From NCBI GenBank assembly GCA_032158295.1, contig CM063257.1, positions 14,848,332 to 14,912,331 on the forward strand: DNA of 64,000 nucleotides. Direction: 5' to 3'. The DNA comes from Pycnopodia helianthoides. Taxonomy: Eukaryota; Echinodermata; Asteroidea; Forcipulatida; Asteriidae. Made by a program: the position numbers and the translations under genes. This document shows positions 20,510-31,202 of the stretch, one piece after another (within the stretch, counting starts at the first letter, position 1; every line of letters begins with the position of its first letter). The notes under the pieces are model-generated. The model saw only the letters and a list, made by a program, of their open reading frames with translations, ran no database searches and was not told where the DNA came from.

Positions 20510-22352
20510 ATTGAGCCCCTGCTCAACAAGTTGAGAAATCGTGTGGACACCAACGGGTTCCCTCTTCCCGGAACCGGTAAACATTGTCAGGTCTCGGCCT
20601 ACGCAGACGATGTTACTATCTTTGTCACCACCAAGACTGGTTTTGATATTGTAGATGATGTGTATAAACTCTTCACTAAATCCTCTGCTGCCTGCTTCAA
20701 TTACCAAAAATCTAGGGGCCTGTGGGTCGGGTCCTGGATCAGCAGAACCAAAGAGCCCCTGAATTTCCGCTGGAATAACGAGGGGCTTCCCTTTCTTGGT
20801 GATTCACTTAGGAAATACCAATTGCTACCTCCAACAAAATTGGGTCGCTTGCAAAAACAAACTCTGCAACACTCTTTCACGCTGGAAAGGTATTGCAAAC
20901 TCTCTATCATACAAAGGCAAAGTTCTCATCGCAAACCAACTTGCGGCTTCCAAAACCTTCCACTGTTTAGCCGTTCTCTCTCCCCCTGACAAAGTCCTAA
21001 GTGAACTCCAGGGTATGCTCGTCGATTTCGTCTGGTCCAATAAGAGGCACCTCCTTAAGAAAAGCCTCCTTTATCGTAAACCAGAGAGGGGAGGTCTAGG
21101 TCTAGCTTGCCTCCAAGCACGCGTCCAAACCTTTAGACTCTCCCTCATCCAACGTTTCCTCAATCTCTGTCCGCATTCCGCGCACACCATGATAAGTCAT
21201 AATCTTCACAGATACATGAAACTCAATCTCGACTTCCAACCCTTCCTCACTCACACTTCCTCCAAATTTTACATTAGCCTTCCTTGTTTCTATGGAGAGC
21301 TTTTGCGTGCTTGGAAGGTGTCCGGAGCTCGCGCCGAAATACCACCAGACTCGATCAACCATGTTTACAATCTTCCTCTCAGTAGCCCCCTCCTTAACAA
21401 CGAAGCTGACGATGAGTTTGTTCCCCCTGCGCGACTTTCTTCGCACGGGATCACGCTCGTCAAGCATCTCATACACACAGAGACCGGCACTTGGACAGAA
21501 GCAGAATACTTCAAACCCCCTCTTCCCGCTCTTCATCGACGTTCTCTCCGACTCCTGCAACTTGATCTACAACACTTTCAGGGTAAACTGTCAAGAAACT
21601 TCTCACTTTTATTTAATGTTAACGGTGTTCGTCCGGCGAGCTTCCAGAACATCTCTTTTTGCTCAGCTCCACCGATCAACTTCTTCCTTGCATCTAACAC
21701 CAACGGACTCACCGCCTCATCAAAACATCTTCAACGACCAGGTAAATTCACACCCTCCCAATACCAGGACATACTGGCATGAATCTGGACTTTTCGATCA
21801 GTCGAAAACCATACAATGGGAAGAAATCTATCAATTACCTACTTCTAAGAGAGAAGGAGACACACAGTTCAAACTCCTCCACAACATCCTACCGTCTCTG
21901 CCAGTTCTTCATCATATGAACCCAGACATTGCGTCTTCCTGCAGCTGGTGCGGAGAGAGGGGTACGCTCCTTCATCTATTCATCCTCTGCCCTGCTATAC
22001 AATCCGGTCTAAACCTGCTCTACTCACTCCTCCATCGGATACTTCCAGATCTTCAACTCGACTTTGACCTCTATTGGACGCTCATCCCGTGCGCTAGGGG
22101 TCGTTGCAGGGAGGCAGTTCGCCTGTCAAATTTCCTTATCGTCAGCTTCAAACATGTCATTTACTGGCTCTACAGAACCTCTCGTTTTTTCCGATCCTTA
22201 CGTCATTTGGCGCAGTCGCTTACAACACAAAATCCTAATTGATTACAACTACTGCACCCTTTGCAATAATATTCCTAGTTTCAACACCAAATGGTCCTTC
22301 AATGATGCCATCTTCACCATCATCAACGACAAGCTAACATGGTTGATCTAGT
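20510..22352 (+). pseudogene. Tx1/L1-like LINE ORF2, 3' part
   Basis: This continues the LINE after the transposon: LLNKLRNRVDTNGFPLP, then the catalytic YADDVTIFV motif of reverse transcriptase, thumb-like sequence (RWKGIANSLSYKGKVLIAN, LVDFVWSNKRH, ERGGLGLACLQAR), and a C-terminal zinc-knuckle-like segment CSWCGERGTLLHLFILC near 21940-21990. Frameshifts near 20790-20990, 21560-21780 and 22070-22240 break the frame. The end of coding is near 22352. Confidence 0.8.
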
Positions 22353-22667
22353 CTTCTCACTCGACGTCTCTCCTATCCACCTCTAAACTCTTTTTTAAAT
22401 TTGTATATATTCGTAAATAACCTTCCTTTATTAGTACAACTTGTTCACTCCTATCCAAATGGTGTTGTATCTCTCGTGGGGGGAGGCAGGATTCGTGTTC
22501 TTCCCTTCCTCTTATCGGGCTTCTTGGTGTCGAGGGAGTCTTACATTCCGCGGTCGCTGCTCCTTATGAGTGTTACGTTTCTACCACTTCCAAAGGTTGT
22601 CTGGCTCCTTCGACACCTCTCCTGATTGGGGGAGGGAGGGCGTGGGTCGTGCATCCTCTAGCGAGGG
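22353..22667 (+). other. Probable LINE 3' untranslated region
   Basis: Sequence between the LINE stop and the tandem repeat. It carries a GC-rich stretch (GTGGGGGGAGGCAGGATTCG, GGGGGAGGGAGGGCGTGGGTC) and no poly(A) tail of its own. Its exact end is not clear. Confidence 0.35.
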
Positions 22668-23450
22668 ATACGTACGGTGTGAAATTGCGCATAACACTAA
22701 TTTTGCTGCTCACAAACTCTTCTAACATGGTACCATTAGACTCAGAATCGTTCACTCAATCCCAAGAAGAAAAAAAAATCAAAAAAAGTGAAAAATCAAT
22801 TTTTGTTTAATTTTTTACCCAAATCCATCAAAATCACACCGTTACACTATCGCACTGTTTGCTGCAGTACCATGTGAAATTGCGTGTAAAACTATTTTGG
22901 CTGCTCAAAAACTCTTCTAACATGGTATCATTAGACTCAGAAACGTTCACTGAATCCCAAGAACAACAAAAAAAAATGAAAAAAATGTTCATAGGGGGTA
23001 AGCACACTCAGTTGAAACAAAAAAAACGAATTTTTACCCAAATCCATCAAAATTACACCGTTACAGTATCGCACGGTCCGCTACCGTACGGTGTGAAATT
23101 GCTTGTAAAACTATTTTGGCTGCTCACAAACTCTTCTAACATGGTATCATTAGACTCAGAAACGTTCACTGAATCCCCAGAACAACAAAAAAATGAAAAA
23201 AATAATTCATAGGGGGTAAGCACACTCAGTTGAAACAAAAAACAAATTTTTACCCAAATCCATCAAAATTACACCGTTACAGTATCGCACGGTCCGCTAC
23301 CATACGGTGTGAAATTGCTTGTAAAACTACTTTGGCTGCTCACAAACTCTTCTAACATGGTATCATTAGACTCAGAAACGTTAACTGAATCCCCAGAAGA
23401 AGAAAAAAAATGCAAAACAATGTCCCTGGATGGTAAGCACACTCAGTTGC
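22668..23450. repeat. Tandem repeat, ~218-bp unit, four copies
   Basis: Units start near 22668, 22870, 23088 and 23306 with GTACGGTGTGAAATTG or variants. Each contains ACTCTTCTAACATGGTA, ATTAGACTCAGAA, GTTCACTGAATCCC, an A-rich run and TTTTACCCAAATCCATCAAA. The first unit is shorter (about 195 bp) and the last is truncated. Position right after the LINE raises the possibility that it is a LINE-associated tail. Confidence 0.8.
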
Positions 23451-24943
23451 AAAAAAAAAAAAATGTTACCAAAATCATTTTTTTTTTCATTTTTTTTTTT
23501 TTTTTTTGCACTGCTTTCCAGTGCTTACCAGTCTTCTGAGAAACAAGGTATCTTATTTACTTGGCCAACCCGAAACCACAACCTGCACCTGGTGTCTGCC
23601 CGATGTCTGGAACAGTGACAGGATGATTGATTGCCCCAAGTAACAGCGGCTAGATCTAAGACCTTGGATCGTGTTTATGGGGTTAGGGATAGCCTCAGGG
23701 GAATTCCTTGGGCCTCAGGGGAATTCTATGGGGCTTCGAAATTAAAGGTGACTGTAGGTCGAAGACTCACCCCAAGCTAAATCTGCTGGTACTAGTGTTA
23801 TCCGGCTATGGTCCATTGAGGAACTTAAAAAATTTCGCGATTTTTGACCGCACCGTTAATGAGTAATCACATTTTTTTTTAAACGGTACAGTCGATGACT
23901 GTGCGAGAGTGCAGCGCAGTGTTAATTGCTCTGTTTCCCTATTGTTCTAACGGAAATTTTCAGTAATTTTGTGAACAATAATAAGTGAAATCTTTTGTTC
24001 GCAATAAAGTTCTCATTGAAAAGTAAAACAAAAAAAAGGTCTCCTTCTCCTCCTTCTTCTTCATTTCTCCTGAACCACATGTCATAAAATCATAATCTTT
24101 GTGCTGTCTGGTAGCTTAATACACATTTGACATTTTATTCCGGAAGCATGACCCCACTTTGACCTTTGCTTCCGGTCGTTTAAGCGCATGTGCTTGTTGA
24201 TCCCCATTGGTGCAGCACAAAAACCTTGTGTACAACGTCAAACGTGTGTGCAGTGCAACAGTCACGCTCCTTAGCACTTCGCTACAGCGGGCTTTTCACA
24301 AGATATGAATTCTGAATTATAGGCGACTGTAAAAGAGACTAGATCTAACCGAAGGGAAAGATCAAGTGACAAAATGCTTTGAACAAAGACTATACAAAAC
24401 GGCAGTTAATGGTCACAATCATTCAATTTCCCTACTGTTCTGATTTCTCGATTCCCCGATTCCGTCTCAACATTGCCAAGTTATCCCATTTTACAGAAAA
24501 AAACTTGGGTCCCATAGGTACAACGCAAATTTCCTGTCCCCTTGAGTAACTTACAATTTCAGTCTGACTTATCAGGTACTAAAACGATCCTTTCAAAGCA
24601 TCATCAGTTACTTGGATTTCGGGTGAATGCACAAGCCTTTGGAATATGCATGATACCACCCAGACCCAGCAGCTCCAGAGCCCACACAAAAGGACGTCCG
24701 CCAGCTTCAGACATGAACAATAGATGATGTTTTCTTTGGGAGTTAATCTCCATAAGCGACCCTAACCACACGTTAATCTCTTATAGCTGCAACAATTTTG
24801 GAAAAGAGTTTGTTTTTTTAAGTGTACATGTGCATTGGCCATTTTTCTCTCTCTCTTTCATTCTTGGTAAGATGTGTAATGTCCCGGAAACTGTTGCGAT
24901 GGTGTTGGGGGCAGCAAAATGTTTGTGATGTGTGCAGTAGAAT
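23451..24943. other. No gene; fragment of the complex repeat at 24030-24420
   Basis: A poly-T run lies at about 23478-23507. Around 24030-24420, minus-strand modules of the complex repeat appear (CTCCTCCTTCTTCTTC, CATGACCCCACTTTGACCT, CTTCCGGTC). The rest shows no recognised gene. Confidence 0.5.
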
Positions 24944-25339
24944 TTAAAGGCACTGGACACTATTGGTAATTACTCAAAATAATTGTTAGCATAAGAACTT
25001 ACTTGGTAACGAGCAATGGAGAGCTGTTGATAGTATAAAACATTGTGAGAAACGGCTCCCTCTGAAGTAACGTAGTTTGTGAGAAAGAAGTAATTTTTCA
25101 GTAAAATATTTGAATTGATTTTGAGACCTCACGCTTGAGGTCTCGAAATCGAAATCAAGCATCTGAAAGCACACAACTTCGTGTGACAACATGGACAAGG
25201 GTGTTTTTTCTTCCATTATTATCTCGCATCTTCGACGACAAATGGAGTTCAAATTTTCACAGGTTTTGTGCATATGTTGAGATACACCAAGTGAGAAGAC
25301 TGGTCTTTGACAATTACCAAAGGTGTCCAGTGTCTTTAA
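24944..25339. mobile_element. TTAA-flanked MITE, 396 bp
   Basis: The left end TTAAAGGCACTGGACAC, followed by TATTGGTAATT, is mirrored by AATTACCAAAGGTGTCCAG and TGTCTTTAA on the right. TTAA at both ends fits a piggyBac- or Kolobok-type target duplication. A central palindrome TGAGACCTCACGCTTGAGG adds internal pairing. No transposase is present. Confidence 0.75.
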
Positions 25340-26561
25340 GGCACGCACCGGATGGCTGACACAAAATGTGCAAAGTTTGCTACGGCATTTCCCGATCGTC
25401 AGTTCCCGAGGACGTCTGTGAACATGTTGCACGGCAAAACAAATTTCGAACTTCTGCCATTAGTTCCGGTCTGTCCTTTAGCCTTGCCTTGGATCCTGCA
25501 GATACTTTTCAACATCGTAAGTGACATGAAACCCTAATTATATGCGGGAATTTGTTCCCCAAATTTAGCCAAAGCGCAACACACCGAGAAATAGCCGGTC
25601 GACATGCCGGACGGACGGCGTGGCTCAATATCGGGGGATCCCTAAACACGATGATGTTCCGTTCTTCCAGTTTCGTGTTATGACCACAAAAACACTCTTT
25701 GGATGTGTAGTAGTCGAAAAAGACCGTAACTTCTAGAAAGGATAAAACACTCTGTTTCTTGTTTTGCCTTTATTATTTTTTATTAAGCTTTAGGCCTAAT
25801 ATAACCATTTCATAACTTTTCAAGGTCCACTACAAATTTGCATTAGTAGTCGAAAAAGGCCCGTAACTTCTAGTGTCCAATGACGTTAAATGAAGACTTG
25901 GTAGTTGTAAATGTACCATGTTCGACGTTTTCGTCTATGCTGAAATTTGAAACAAATAGGCCTACAGTGTTGTAAAAACAAATTTGAAAGAACATGCAGT
26001 TGGACATCAGACTGTTTTACCCCAAAAGATCAGAAAGTAAAACTTCCAAATTACCCATGTCTTTCCAAACTCCATAACAAATTTACCAAGATATCAGATA
26101 ATGACTTCAAAGTACGTCTGAAATTTTCAACATCGTGGGTGACATGAAACCCTAATATTATGAGGAAAATTGAACTCCAAAATTTAATCAGAGCGCAACA
26201 CACCGAGAACCAAAATTTAGCGTGTGCTTTACGGCAACAGCCGGTCAACCACACCTTACGGACGGCGTGGCTCAAATCACGGCCATGTTCCGTTCTTCTC
26301 GTGTCTTGAAGACACTCTTCAATAAGTATTTTGAAGGATTGCCTTTTTGGTTTCAAATTAAACGGTAAACTTTTCCCTTTAAAAACCAATACGACAATGG
26401 CATTTTCGGAGTGCCGTCTTGTGCCCAGACCTTTTTATAGTACTATTCGTGTAATTTTTGAAGAGAGCCAGGCTACAGTGCGCCCTCTTTCCATTTTGAC
26501 AATAGACCTGCCCTGTTTTTTTTAAACAAACGTTACGTCAGTTTCTCCATCTGTTCAAGTA
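25340..26561. repeat. Spaced direct repeats (~170 bp), no gene
   Basis: 25515-25690 and 26137-26310 share GTGACATGAAACCCTAAT, AGCGCAACACACCGAGAA, AGCCGGTC, GGACGGCGTGGCTCAA and GTTCCGTTCTTC in the same order. Shorter repeats (TAGTCGAAAAAG, CCGTAACTTCTAG) recur at 25706 and 25840. No coding region is recognised. Confidence 0.6.
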
Positions 26562-27875
26562 GACTGCAAAAAATATTGGGTATATTTTGACCAACATTTT
26601 GACCAACGTTAGGTCTAATATGAACTCACTAAACTGTTGGTCAAAATCGTACCCAACAAGTTTGGGTTAACATGTTGACCAACTTATAGGTCAAATAAAA
26701 TTGCCATATTGTTGGGCAAAATCTTAATCAAATTTGTTTGTTAATTTTTCTAACCAATTGTTGGGTAGAAAATTGTGTATAACAGTCGGGCAATTGGTAA
26801 ATATTACTTGATCAAGTGGGGTTTTTTTTATGAACAAAAGTTGGTCAATATTTATAATGTTATCCAACAAATGGTGAATATAATTAACCATTTGATTCAC
26901 AGTTCCTGCGATATGTCGTAAGTCCATGCATCAAAACGATTTTTTTCCACAATGGCGAGTGATGGCGAGCTGTGCCCTTGGCGTCTCTCTCAAAAATGTG
27001 GGGTTGCCCAGTGTTTTATAGATGCTTTTGAAGGTTAGTTTTTAACTAAATAACGTTTGTTTTCTGTTTAGTTGTACACAGTCGTGACAGTTGCAGTGCA
27101 ATCAATGCAGTGATAGTGCCATTCGTGTATTGTTTTACATACATACAGCACGTACATGTACACCCCCAAAAACATACACACTACGCTGATCCGTTGCATG
27201 CCTATACTATACAACGCACTGCCTGCACGATGTTTGTAACATTACAATATATGTACACGAATGGCATGATAAAACTGAAAATAATTCAATGTTGCTTGCT
27301 CTGCCACTTTCACGACTGTGTACAACTAAATAGGAAACAACACTTCATATTCAGTTAAAAACTAACCTTCAAAAGGTTTTATAACCACTGGGCAACCCCG
27401 CTCATTTAAGAGAGAGGACACAGCCACAGCCACTCCTCCACTCGCCATGTTGGAAAATATCGTTTTGATGCTTTTATGCATGCACGTCGTACGGCGTTTC
27501 GCGGGAACAATGCCCAGATGTTGCGCAAAACTTGCCCAGTTGTTGGGCAAATCTTTGATCGAAGTGCATATAATCAGATAATTTGCCCAGCTAATGTGCA
27601 TCATTTTCACCAACAGTTACGATTAATTCAAACTACCAAAAAGTTGCCCAATAATAGGACAACAGTTTAACCAAGAGTTATGATGCATTCAGATTATGAA
27701 ATATTTGCCCAACATTTGCCCAACTTTTGTTTCACTTCTTGTAAAAAAAAGGGGCAAACATTTGTTTGCCCAACAACAATTTGTTGCTTTTGTTGGGCAA
27801 TTATTGACCAATAATTGTGGAAATTACTTTGCCCAACAAAATGTGTCACATGATTTGACCAACGTTTTTGCAGTG
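26562..27875. mobile_element. 1.3-kb foldback DNA element rich in TTGGGCAA/TTGGTCAA
   Basis: The ends are (G/C)ACTGCAAAAA and its complement, flanked by TA on both sides. Nearly the whole left half (26562-27055) pairs with the right half (27355-27875), including GGGGTTGCCCAGTG and GAAGGTTAGTTTTTAACT in mirror order. The arms are packed with TTGGTCAA, TTGGGCAA and complements. The spacer is about 300 bp. TA flanks fit a Tc1/mariner-like origin, which is an inference. Confidence 0.75.
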
Positions 27876-28359
27876 TATACATCCCGCAATTTTTTTTCTT
27901 CGTTAATTTTTCAAATGTTATACCAATTTGATACTAGAAAATACAAAGTATTAGCAACTTTAAAAGAAGTGAAGTTATGTGTGTAAACCATATTTATTTC
28001 CGTATGTGAATAAATAAATAAATAAATAAAAACAGTTCGAGAAAGAATACAACAGTTTGATCTTTGTCTTACATCGCCTTGCCTTGCATTAACTTTTAAA
28101 AAAAAAAGAAAAAAAAGCTATCTTTGAAAAAAACAATTCTGTTTACAGTGGCAAAGCTTTACAGTTCAAAGGTAGGGTGATTTACCATACGAAATACCAT
28201 ATCATTAATTCGCATTTACCAGAGAAGAGTAAAATATCGCCATTTGTTTTGCGGATAGAACTACAGCTAGTCCAAAAGTATTGACATTTGAACGAAACAA
28301 TGATACGCACAAAAAATACATTCTGGCTTCATACAACGGCTATTAGACCATTACACATT
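27876..28359. other. AT-rich sequence, no gene
   Basis: Contains an (AAAT/AATA)n run at about 28006-28031 and A-rich tracts; nothing else recognised. Confidence 0.5.
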
Positions 28360-28535
28360 ATTACTGTAGGTCACCACTTCAATCTTCCTAACCACTCCAT
28401 TTTTGACATGAATTTACAGGGCATTGAGGCACTAGGTAACTGCAGAGAGACTGTCCGTCTGAGTAGGGAGAAATTGTGAATAAGGCGCATAAAGACCATT
28501 CAGCCCCATGGTTTGAACATCCAAGAAGGAAATGA
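28360..28535 (+). pseudogene. Penelope-like GIY-YIG endonuclease C-terminus
   Basis: The frame reads GHHFNLPNHSIFDMNLQ, then LSREKL and, after an in-frame stop, IRRIKTIQPHGLNIQEGND. The order HFNLPxHS ... RxREKxWIRRIKTIxPHGLN is the usual C-terminal end of the GIY-YIG endonuclease in Penelope-like retroelements. The catalytic GIY and YIG residues and the reverse transcriptase are absent. Confidence 0.7.
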
Positions 28536-28737
28536 CTAATAACCTTTTGTCTTTGCCTTCTCCCTTTCCCCCACAGATATCCTTATTTTTAGCCTGCCCT
28601 ATTAACTAATTATTTACCTTTCTTCCAACCTTCCATTTTGTCCTTTGTGTTTCCAACCTATTGTGGTCTGTTCATGTATTTCCACCTGACTGCTCTTGTC
28701 ACCCTTGTATGCATGTATGTGTGTTGTCTTGTCATTT

Positions 28738-28790
28738 TAGCCTTCGAGAAAGACTCTGCTAGGGTCGAAACGTCTGGCCACTAACTATTT
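28738..28790 (+). other. Degenerate hammerhead-like motif after the Penelope tail
   Basis: GACTCTGCTAGGGTCGAAAC followed by GTCTGGCC has the layout of hammerhead stem II (GAC/GTC), GAAAC and a very short stem III ending in the GUC cleavage triplet. This is the minimal form known from Penelope-like elements. The upstream CUGAUGA core is replaced by CGAGAAA, so self-cleavage is unlikely. Confidence 0.35.
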
Positions 28791-29188
28791 GTTTGCATTA
28801 TTGGAAAGATCTACAGGTACACATTCTGCAAGCAAAATACTGAATGCAAACAAAATGTTTTTCTGAACAGTTTTATCAACCATTTATATGAAACATATAC
28901 ATTTTGCTGTAAGAAGATTTGCATGTGTTCAAATCAGTGCGAGAAGAATCTGCTCAGACTATAATCCCTAAACAAAAGACAGCCCTGCACCGTTGAACAC
29001 TTTTGTGCCTTTTGCGGTCAGAGTTTCCAAGCTCATTGTACGTGCATTCGGTCAAAAACCGAACAAGAAAACAAGTTTTCTGTAAAATGTATACGATCCC
29101 TACCTCCAACCCATAAATGAGTGGCACATTCTGCCAACCGTCCTGATATGGTTTTTGGAGACGATGCTATCCATTGCCATGACCGAAA
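28791..29188. other. Gene B 3' flank
   Basis: No feature apart from sequence downstream of the gene B stop. The segment from about 29134 matches the gene A 3' flank (CAACCGTCCTGATAT), showing that the paralogy extends past the coding end. Confidence 0.45.
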
Positions 29189-29310
29189 TTAACTGCGATG
29201 GCGTTTCTGCCTCCAGTATAACCACAGTACAGCAACAACAGTCAGTAATTGTACACCCGCCATTAGACTGAAAGCTACGGTGTAGTCTCCAAGAGTGTCA
29301 TAAATCAATC
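29189..29310 (-). pseudogene. MCT-like gene B, exon 4
   Basis: The acceptor CACCAG|GATTG matches gene A. It encodes LIYDTLGDYTVAFSL and VQLLTVVAVLWLYWRQKRHRS, then TAA where A reads TTA, removing the last five residues of A. The TM12-like helix and basic tail remain. Confidence 0.7.
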
Positions 29311-29519
29311 CTGGTGAGCACAAAAACAAAGAGTATAAGGTAAAAACAGGAACATAGATAGGGCAGCCCTGATAATAAAAAAATAGAACTGAACAAACAT
29401 AATTTAATCAAACTAATACAGTCAAGTTAGCAGAAAAACAAGTCGAGCGATGAGTTGATTTTAACTACATAGCTTGGCTTAAAAGGACAATGTGTTAAAC
29501 GGCAGCCACTATGCTAAGG

Positions 29520-29771
29520 CCTGCGCTAAACGTCGCACTTTTGCCGAGCCGAACTCAAATGTTTTCAGTTCGATTCGACACGGCAAGAGCGCGACGTTTG
29601 TCACCGTGTCGTGCCGCTACCGTGTAGCACGGCAGGGCTTGCCGTGCTACACGGCAGTGCCGAACTTAAATAAAAGGTTTGCGCTAAACGTCGCTCTTTT
29701 GTCGAATTTAATTCCTAATTTTACAACTGTTTGAGTTCGACACGACAAACGTGCGACGTTTAGCGCAGGCC
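29520..29771. mobile_element. PIF/Harbinger-like MITE in gene B intron 3
   Basis: The terminal inverted repeats GGCCTGCGCTAAACGTCG are flanked by a TAA duplication (29517-29519 and 29772-29774). The paralogous site in gene A intron 3 reads CACTATGCTAAGTATCAAC without the insert, so both boundaries and the 3-bp TAA duplication are directly supported. A TWA target and a GGC start fit PIF/Harbinger. A second internal palindrome (GTGTAGCACGGCAGGGCTTG, GCCGTGCTACAC) lies in the middle. Confidence 0.85.
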
Positions 29772-29987
29772 TAAGTATCAACTTATTATCTTTTTTTAAA
29801 ACAAAGATTACTTTTCAACAAAGTTTAAATGCTCCCCTTGATTGTGGTTTACTTGAACTTAAGAGATGGTATTTGTCCACTACATTTGGACATTCAAAAA
29901 TTGTGTTTACACAGAAATGTGCTTAATTTTGAAAATGAGATGCTGTACCATAAGTGTTCTCGCTGCAGACGACACAAAAGAACTCAC

Positions 29988-30829
29988 CTGGAAAATAAAG
30001 AAGAAGGAGTAATGTCACACCAGACACAAGTCCCATACATCCGAGTACATGGCCCATCTGTTCTTTACCGAATGTCTCCTTTATGACAACATCCGTGAGT
30101 ATTGCAGTCATTGTTGCAGCATTTCCAAGTAAGAAAGTATTCGTAATAAGTAGCCAATAAGACGTCAACCATGGATCGACAGCATAATAAATGGCGACTA
30201 TAAGTAGAGCTAAAGCGAGCCACAAGTGTGTGATGACATTCTTCGCATTTTGAACCAATGGACCAGTCACAACGCAGGCTACTGTTCCCCCGACTCCATA
30301 CGCGACAATGAAATGCGATGTGTCTTCCAGTGTGAACTCTTTGTACACGGTACTGTACTGTACATAGTAGATTAACCATGCATCGTATGTCAATGACCAA
30401 ACGGAGTATATAAATACAACAAGCCAGAAGGATATGGATGAGAATAAACCAAGCTGGAATGTATCTCTAGCAAACGAGAAGAATGTGATAAAACAAGAAC
30501 AGCCAAAGTGGTTGCTTGGTGCCACTTTGTTGTCCCTGGTCTCTTGCTCCTCGTCTGTGAGAGCTGCCTCATAACCATCTTGACTACAACTAGCAGCAGG
30601 TGGTTTAATTAGAGCTCCACAGACAGCGAGATGTAAGACTATTCCCCAAGTAGTAGCATTGTTCCTCTCCAGCCGTAGACCTCTAGGAAAAGCTGTGTCA
30701 CGGGCACAACAGTCACGAAGGCAAGGGAGTTTCCCAAGGCCGCCACGCCGTAGGCTGTTGTGATAGATGTAGTGAAGTAGCATCCGATCAGATGCTTTGT
30801 TATCACGTATGAGATGCCAATAGCTGATC
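29988..30829 (-). pseudogene. MCT-like gene B, exon 3 with 1-bp deletion
   Basis: 842 bp against 843 in gene A, with the same acceptor and donor. Frame 1 runs from GSAIGISYVITKHLIG to YGWRGTMLLLGE and a stop. The remaining 215 or so codons (GIVLHLAVCGALIKPP onward) are open in the -1 frame. The lost base lies at about 30643-30648, at minus-strand CTTGGGGAATAG. Apart from this the exon stays highly similar to A. The same lesion is present in gene C. Confidence 0.85.
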
Positions 30830-30872
30830 CTGAATAGTAAAACAAACAATTTAACAGCAGTGAGCAAATAAG

Positions 30873-31202
30873 GGAGGACATCGAATTCTAACACGAGGTT
30901 AACCTCGAGGGCCCTCTGGGTAACTCGACGTTTGTAGGTTTCCAGAGTCAGGTATAGTCAATAGTACAACAGATCAAACTTTATTTACGGACTAGTTTGG
31001 GATTACACGGACATAAATTGGTTCATTGTCCTGCTGGCATGATCTACCAGCTCCAGCTCTGGTCATGTATTTGCTAGTGATGAAACCCAGTGGTGTGCAA
31101 TGACCTGTAGATAATGAGTTGCTTTCTTTTCATAAGGAAGGTACCTTGCAGTACCTGGAGGTTCCACAAGGTCCAACCCCAGGTAAGTATTCGATGTCCT
31201 CA
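30873..31202. mobile_element. 330-bp MITE beside gene B exon 3
   Basis: Ends GGAGGACATCGAATTCTAAC and a complementary but more diverged right end (GTATTCGATGTCCTC). The internal sequence includes CATGATCTACCAGCTCCAGC. A homologous copy sits at the same place in gene C (58687-59016); gene A lacks it. Confidence 0.75.

Noticed and set aside
28288..28479. Small independent gene starting MNETMIRTKNTF
   Set aside because: Its second half is the Penelope endonuclease tail; the ATG is incidental.
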